Shown here: positions 24,130 through 29,313 of the stretch, one piece after another | Position numbering within the stretch: the stretch's first letter is position 1 | Layout of the letters: every line of letters begins with the position of its first letter | Source: a virus | IMG/VR virus record: IMGVR_UViG_3300042868_003443 | Span: 1-29,313 of that record | Direction: 5' to 3' (one strand) | Length of the DNA stretch: 29,313 bases | Notes under the pieces: model-generated | The model's database searches: none | Told to the model about the DNA's origin: nothing | What the model saw: only the letters and a program-made list of their open reading frames with translations | Position numbers and translations under genes: made by a program

Positions 24130-24468
24130 TTAAATTGTGCTTGTAGCAGCCCACGGGAGTGGAAGCTGTACTACAGGCGGGTTAATGAGGGAATCGATTT
24201 GGCTTTGAATAGCCGCCTCAGTTGCCTCTTGATTGACACCATTAGACCATACCCACCCAAGAACTTGTTCCTGAGTGAGTTGGTCATAGGGTGTATATGT
24301 TGTTGACTCAGGGTCAAGAGTGAATGATGCTGTACTGTAGATAGAGGCGTTATGTGTATCTTGTACACCGTTACACCTCCATCCAGCAGTAACTACTACA
24401 TCAGTAAAGTTACCCTCTACTGGTTTGCATTGCATCCATTCGATTTTCCATGTGATAGTTGCTGACAT
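24130..24468 (-). CDS. Conserved tail-fibre-adjacent protein, 112 aa
   Basis: A beta-rich protein beginning SATITWKIEWMQCKPVEGNF, with VVVTAGWRCNG, a Thr/Ser-rich strand region, then YTPYDQLTQEQVLGWVWSNG, and ending in a Pro-rich PPVVQLPLPW. Proteins of this design (TWxIxxMxCxP start, FTPYxxLTxEQVxGWV middle, PPVVxxPLPW end) are common directly downstream of podoviral tail fibre genes, so it may be a fibre assembly factor or a small virion component. Function is unknown. AAGGAAAT precedes the start; it is the first gene after the fibre. Confidence 0.65.
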   Translation of the reverse strand: MSATITWKIEWMQCKPVEGNFTDVVVTAGWRCNGVQDTHNASIYSTASFTLDPESTTYTPYDQLTQEQVLGWVWSNGVNQEATEAAIQSQIDSLINPPVVQLPLPWAATSTI

Positions 24469-24484
24469 ATATTTCCTTTGTTAA

Positions 24485-27400
24485 TTAAAGATTAGCGGCA
24501 TCTAGGCGTGCCTTAAGTGATTCAATGATTACTTGTTGTTCTTGAATACATTTCATTAAAGCGTATTGTAAATCTGTTTGGTAAATTTCTAAACGCATTT
24601 TAGGTTCTTCATCCTTAACAGCCCAATTGCTTTCGTTTACTAACTCAGGAGCAACTGCTTGCACATCTTGAGCAACTACACCTAAAGTTAAACCAACATC
24701 TAACTCAAGATCTTGGTCAATATAGTTAAATGTTTGAACAGGTATTGCACAAATCTTTTCAAGGTATGAAGTAGCGGGTGAAAAATTAATTTTTTCTCTG
24801 CGATCAGAAAGAATTACATTGTTTGCAGCATAGTTGGCAATACCACCATTTGACCTAACAGACATTCTTTGAACGCCTGCTCCAGTACAATAGAAAAATT
24901 CATTGGTAGTTCCATTGGGGTCTCCTGCTAAATCTATTCTCAGTCCATATTGGGCGGCTGTGTTTGAGCCTGCATGAGAAATTAATGCAGTCCAATCGCC
25001 TGTGTTTGTCGTTATTCGCATCTCGTGATAACTTGCAGCGCTATCAAAATAACTACCACTATTGCTTGCTTTAAAAGAACCGCCAGAGGTTATTCTGGCT
25101 CGTTCTGCGGCATTGTTATAAAACAAAAAGCTGCCACTACCATTGTTGTTTATATAGCCACTGCTTCCAAAATTGCCAAAATAAGTAAAGTTAGTTCCGC
25201 TTCCAGCAGTTCGAGCATAAAAAGCCGCACCATTAGTCCCATTAAGGTCTAAAGCCCTTGAAAAATTTGAACTGTCTGCCGGATTTGTAGTCCCTACCCC
25301 CAAATTCCCACTTCCATCCAGAATCATTGAACTTGCTGGTGCAGACCCAGCAAACTGAACTGCATCAGTACTACCCGCAGTTCCCGCACCTTTTACTCTG
25401 AATGTTCCATCCGTAGAAAAACGACCTCGTTCTGTAGAAGCTGCGCCTGAACCCGCTCCAAATGCTAAGGCGTTATCAGAACTAAGTATAACTGCACCCG
25501 CTGGGTGTGCTATATAAAAAGTGCTACTTACGTCATCAGATGTACTAAGAGAAACATTACCAAAAGTAGTAACAGATTTATATCCACGAACAGTTAATTT
25601 TCCGTAAGGCGTAATACCGCCTACTAGTAAATTACCGTTAGAGTCAATACGCATGGATTCCGATGCAGTTCCGCTATAAGTATTCCTACGAAAAATCAGA
25701 GATTCATTTTGTTTGACATCTATGTAACAAGGTGCAAGACCTGTTGTGCCAACCCATAAATCCATTCCATACGCTGATGAATAATAACCAAGTGAAATTA
25801 CAGGTGAGTTTGCGGTAGTGCCTGTAACACCAAGACGACGACCAATTGTGCAGTTTGGAATTGTTCCAAAAGAATCAATTAGACTTGTGCCAAATTGATA
25901 GTTTACATTGGCTTGAACGTTGTTTCCAACACCTAGATCGCCTGAATTTGAAATAGTTACAACTGTAGTTCCACTATTCCTAAATAAGTGACCACCACCA
26001 TCCTGAGAGTTGTAAATGTTTGCGCCAGTAGTAACTGCGTCGTGTTCAAAAGTACCATAGTAAGAAGGATTAGTACTGTTACTATGCCTTATTTGATCAC
26101 CAATAACGTGAAGTCTTGCTAATGGATTCGTTTGGTTAATACCTACATTGCCTGAGGAGTCGAGGATTAAACGATAGGCCGCAGCAGTATTGTCGTAAAA
26201 AATAAATCTGTTTGATGAGGTATTTTCAAGACCAAATTGCCAACGATTAACATCACCATTTTTAAAAGTAATAAGCGGGTCATTACCATTGAGTGTAAAA
26301 ATACTAGTAACACTAGTAGTGCCTACTCCAAAAAATCCAGCACTTGTAAGTCGCATCCGTTCTGTGCCATTGGTCATAAACGCAATTGGATAATTACCAC
26401 TTGAATAAAGGAATGAAGCGTATGCCGTTCCTGAATTAGCAAATGTTCCCGTGCTATTGTCCCGACCAATGTACATACTGCCGCCAGTATTTCTTACTTC
26501 TAAAGCGGCATAGTTTGTTCCTGCGGTTGTGTAGATTTCCTGTAAAGCCGCAGACGTATCACGAACAGACAATCGACCATTTCCAGTTGTGTCGCCAATA
26601 ACTAAATTTCCAGCGGATGATAGAGTCATCGCCTGAGTAAAGGAGATTATGCTTCCGCCACTGCCAGAGGGTGCAATATACCAACGATGTCCACTACCTA
26701 CTTGCTCATATCTTGAGGCGGGGGCAGAACCACCAGAAAAAATATATTTCCAAGCGTTAGATGCGTATTCGTAAGCGTTGTACCCAATAGTTGTATAGCC
26801 GTTTGAAGATTCATACACAGCACCAACTGCACCAACTTGCATTGCTTTAGAACTAGCCACCCAAGCACTCGGAGCAACGCCCAAACCTAGATTGCCTGCG
26901 GAATCAAGAGTCAACTTGGTTGAATCAGCAATACCAAAGAAGTGACTTTGACCAGATGGGACTTCGTAATAAAGACTACTTGCTGTTGCACCATTGCCAT
27001 AAATACCCGCCATTGTGGTTGATGCGTATGAACCATTAAATGACAATGCTGGCAAGCCTGTAGCGTTTGACAACACACCCAAAGTAATTGGTGTTGCTGA
27101 TGTTGATGTTTTTACATGAAGTGTTTGTGCGGGTGATGCGCCAACACCCAAATTAGTCCCATCAAAGACTAGCGCAGAGCCAGTAGCCAATGCACTAGAA
27201 CTAGATGCGTAAACCACACCGCCTGATGTGAACGATGTTAGGTTTGTACCGCCATTAGCCGTGGGCAATACACCATTGACACCTGCAGTTAAAGATACTG
27301 TGTTCTTTTCCCACAGACTATTACTTGAGTTGTATACAAGCGTTTGTCCGTTGGTGGGTGATTGGGCAGCCACATCATGTAGCTCATCCATCTCATATCC

Positions 27401-29313
27401 GTTTTGAATCTTGACTTCAATAGTACCTTGATTAGCATGCTGGTACGTGACAATACCAACGTACACCAAGTGAATCGGTGCGTAAGGTTTAGTGCTTGTG
27501 TAAGTACCCGCAGTAGTTCCGCTGAGATACAACTGAGTGCCATTAGCAAAAGCAGAGGTATCAAGACCGCTTACCACACCAATAACAACTACATAACCGT
27601 TTTGGTTAGTTGGAATGTCGGCTTGAATAACACCGTAAGTCTGTGCTGATGTAGCGTCTGCATTAGCCAATGCTTTAGATACAAGAGCTTTGTTGCTTGA
27701 CGCTCCGCTAACATATACAACAGTACCCTTGGTAAGTGTTGCGCCAGTCTCATTACGAACTTGGCTAATCAATGTAGCAGTGTTAAGAGCTGTTCCTACA
27801 GACAGGTCTCTTGTAGTACCTGTAGGACTAATCACAACACTACCGTCTACAGACGTCAATGTTTGAATTGCTGTGTCTGCTGTTGCACCTTGAGCCGCAG
27901 TAGCATACGCAGTACTGTTAGTAGTAGCCGCAGTACCAAGACCAAGGTTAGCCCTTGCGGTAGTTGCATCAGCTAAGTCAGAAAGATTGTTTGCTCTAAA
28001 AGCATATGTTGTGTCTGCACCTGTACCAGTAACACCAAGGTTAGATCGAGCACCTGAAGCATCACTTGCTCCTGTACCACCGTCAGCAACTGCCAAGTCA
28101 GTAATACCTGTGATAGATCCACCAGTAACAGTAACGCTATTAGAGTTCTGTACAGACATTGTACCAAGACCAGAAATATCTGTGTTGGCTAATACGACAT
28201 TACCTGTACGACCAGCTACGGATGTAACCAAATTAGTCTGGTCAATCTTCTGCCAGAATGCACCGTTAAAGATAGCCCAGTCACCGATAACCCAGTCAGT
28301 AACACCATCAAGGTTAGTACTACCTGAAGTAGATACAACATAGTATCCACCAGTAGTTCCTGTACCAGACGTCAGTGTAGGCGTGTTAGTAGATGCGTTC
28401 CATGTACCCAGATAAACAAGACCACCAGTAAGACTCACCCAAGTAGTATCATAGTTTGTGCTACTTAGTTTAGCTAATACTTGTCCAACTGTACCGCCTG
28501 TAGCAATACCCGGAGTATTAACCCATGAAATTCCTGTGTACACCTTCATCAAGCTGGTTGTTGAATTGAAGTACATTGCACCAGTAATCAATGCGTTACC
28601 GTCATTGTCTACTGTTGGATCTGCCGTCTTAGCACCAAGATAACGATCATCAAAGGAGTCGTATGAGGCTGCAGCAGAAGCAGCACTTGCAGCTGCATCA
28701 GATGCTTGTGTTGTAGCAATACCCGCTTGGGTAGTTGCCGTTGTTGCACTAGTAGACGCACTAGTAGCAGATCCTGCGGCAGATGTTGCAGAGTTAGCCG
28801 CATTGTTAGCTGATGTGTTAGCGGCAGTCGCACTGTTAGATGCATTAGTCGCCTGTGTAGTGGCAATACCCGCCTGAGTAGTTGCTGTAGCCGCACTAGC
28901 CGCAGAAGCAGTGGCACTGTTAGCAGATGCCGTTGCACTATTTGCTGAGTTAGTTGCTTGTGTTGTTGCTATACCAGCTTGTGTAGTCGCATTAGCGGCA
29001 CTTGCGGCAGAAGCCGTTGCACTGTTAGCTGAATTAGTCGCTGAAGTAGAAGCACTTGTTGCACTGTTTGTAGCAGATGTTGCTGAGGCAGTAGCAGATG
29101 TTGCACTGTTAGCCGCACTTGTAGCACTAGCAGTTGCACTTGTAGCACTGTTAGTTGCAGAGGTAGCTGAGGCAGTTGCAGATGTCGCTGAGTTAGCGGC
29201 ACTAGTAGCACTGTTAGCCGCATTAGTTGCAGAAGTACCAGCAGATGTCGCTGAGTTAGCCGCATTAGTTGCGCTTGTAGCCGCAGCTGCTTGACTTGCA
29301 GCCGCTTCTTCAG
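24485..29313 (-). CDS. Long tail fibre with S74 self-cleaving chaperone (N-terminus outside window)
   Basis: At least 1609 residues; the frame is open to the window edge, so the virion-anchoring N-terminus is missing. In order: a long Ala/Ser/Thr/Asn heptad-repeat coil (29313 to about 28680); YDSFDDRYLGAKTADPTVD and GNALITGAMYFN, the classic podoviral fibre transition; a LVYLGTWNASTNTPTL domain; tail repeats of the ADGGTGASDASGARSNLG type; about ten copies of a SGNLGVGTT-P-type motif across 24850-27160; and an S74 intramolecular chaperone starting SDRREKINFS, with the catalytic Ser codon at 24806-24808. Cleavage before this Ser would release 107 residues. The fibre binds the host receptor. 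Apparent starts inside the frame, near 28591, are not real gene starts. Confidence 0.9.
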   Translation of the reverse strand, partial: EEAAASQAAAATSATNAANSATSAGTSATNAANSATSAANSATSATASATSATNSATSATASATSAANSATSATASATSATNSATSASTSATNSANSATASAASAANATTQAGIATTQATNSANSATASANSATASAASAATATTQAGIATTQATNASNSATAANTSANNAANSATSAAGSATSASTSATTATTQAGIATTQASDAAASAASAAASYDSFDDRYLGAKTADPTVDNDGNALITGAMYFNSTTSLMKVYTGISWVNTPGIATGGTVGQVLAKLSSTNYDTTWVSLTGGLVYLGTWNASTNTPTLTSGTGTTGGYYVVSTSGSTNLDGVTDWVIGDWAIFNGAFWQKIDQTNLVTSVAGRTGNVVLANTDISGLGTMSVQNSNSVTVTGGSITGITDLAVADGGTGASDASGARSNLGVTGTGADTTYAFRANNLSDLADATTARANLGLGTAATTNSTAYATAAQGATADTAIQTLTSVDGSVVISPTGTTRDLSVGTALNTATLISQVRNETGATLTKGTVVYVSGASSNKALVSKALANADATSAQTYGVIQADIPTNQNGYVVVIGVVSGLDTSAFANGTQLYLSGTTAGTYTSTKPYAPIHLVYVGIVTYQHANQGTIEVKIQNGYEMDELHDVAAQSPTNGQTLVYNSSNSLWEKNTVSLTAGVNGVLPTANGGTNLTSFTSGGVVYASSSSALATGSALVFDGTNLGVGASPAQTLHVKTSTSATPITLGVLSNATGLPALSFNGSYASTTMAGIYGNGATASSLYYEVPSGQSHFFGIADSTKLTLDSAGNLGLGVAPSAWVASSKAMQVGAVGAVYESSNGYTTIGYNAYEYASNAWKYIFSGGSAPASRYEQVGSGHRWYIAPSGSGGSIISFTQAMTLSSAGNLVIGDTTGNGRLSVRDTSAALQEIYTTAGTNYAALEVRNTGGSMYIGRDNSTGTFANSGTAYASFLYSSGNYPIAFMTNGTERMRLTSAGFFGVGTTSVTSIFTLNGNDPLITFKNGDVNRWQFGLENTSSNRFIFYDNTAAAYRLILDSSGNVGINQTNPLARLHVIGDQIRHSNSTNPSYYGTFEHDAVTTGANIYNSQDGGGHLFRNSGTTVVTISNSGDLGVGNNVQANVNYQFGTSLIDSFGTIPNCTIGRRLGVTGTTANSPVISLGYYSSAYGMDLWVGTTGLAPCYIDVKQNESLIFRRNTYSGTASESMRIDSNGNLLVGGITPYGKLTVRGYKSVTTFGNVSLSTSDDVSSTFYIAHPAGAVILSSDNALAFGAGSGAASTERGRFSTDGTFRVKGAGTAGSTDAVQFAGSAPASSMILDGSGNLGVGTTNPADSSNFSRALDLNGTNGAAFYARTAGSGTNFTYFGNFGSSGYINNNGSGSFLFYNNAAERARITSGGSFKASNSGSYFDSAASYHEMRITTNTGDWTALISHAGSNTAAQYGLRIDLAGDPNGTTNEFFYCTGAGVQRMSVRSNGGIANYAANNVILSDRREKINFSPATSYLEKICAIPVQTFNYIDQDLELDVGLTLGVVAQDVQAVAPELVNESNWAVKDEEPKMRLEIYQTDLQYALMKCIQEQQVIIESLKARLDAANL
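28680..29313 (-). repeat. Heptad (21-nt period) Ala/Ser/Thr/Asn repeat in the tail fibre
   Basis: The fibre frame here is built almost only of A, S, T and N in seven-residue units such as NSATSAT and ASATSAT, interrupted three times by an ATTQAGIATTQA block (near 28965, 28865 and 28715). At DNA level this gives an imperfect 21-base periodicity. The likely product is a trimeric alanine-type coiled coil forming the fibre shaft. The repeat continues past the window edge. Confidence 0.85.

Noticed and set aside
28911-29294. Open + strand frame giving an Ala/Val/Leu-rich 127-aa protein
   Set aside because: It is the antisense of the fibre repeat; low-complexity repeats stay open in several frames. 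No Shine-Dalgarno sequence or plausible domain.
28680-29313. Regular short direct repeats resembling a repeat array such as CRISPR
   Set aside because: The 21-base period is in frame with the tail fibre and encodes heptads of A, S, T and N; there are no unique spacers and the copies diverge at third positions.

Overview
The window is part of an AT-rich tailed-phage genome, most likely a short-tailed (podovirus-type) phage. The evidence is dense gene packing with ATGA/TAATG junctions, a tail-nozzle-like protein followed by a tailspike, three very large ejection-type proteins, and a lysis cassette among the late genes. A B12-dependent (class II) ribonucleotide reductase next to a thioredoxin is an arrangement I associate with marine or freshwater podoviruses of the cobavirus/HMO-2011 kind. 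The host is not identifiable; a cobalamin-using proteobacterium is an inference. Both ends are cut inside genes, so head, portal, terminase and replication genes lie outside.

Left arm, + strand (1-2493): the C-terminus of class II ribonucleotide reductase, an N4 gp49/Sf6 gene 66 family protein, a thioredoxin, a tRNA-Met-type gene (CAT anticodon), a cluster of three predicted hairpins, a degenerate second tRNA-like gene, and then five short overlapping genes including a Dps/ferritin-like protein with all four metal ligands. It ends at a bidirectional hairpin terminator (2492-2540) where the two gene clusters converge.

Right arm, - strand (29313 down to 2550), one long co-directional late cluster, in transcription order: a long tail fibre (partial) ending in a self-cleaving S74 chaperone; a run of small genes with a lysis cassette (2-TM protein, 3-TM-holin-like protein, GH24 endolysin); a nozzle/stabilisation-like protein; a 1784-residue tailspike with a pectate-lyase-type beta-helix and a second S74 chaperone; a T7 gp13-like GNAT-fold protein; three small Gly/Ala-rich ejection-type proteins; and three giants. 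These are a 1026-aa protein with a degenerate lytic-transglycosylase-like region, a 1266-aa protein with an N-terminal staphylococcal-nuclease-like domain, and an 1186-aa protein carrying single-subunit RNA polymerase motifs A, B and C in the N4 virion-RNAP pattern.

The most interesting reading is that this phage ejects a compact multi-enzyme set (wall-cleaving, nuclease and RNA polymerase modules) as three separate polypeptides. Their summed length (3478 aa) is close to the single 3500-aa N4 virion RNA polymerase. The motifs are seen directly; ejection and activity are inferred.
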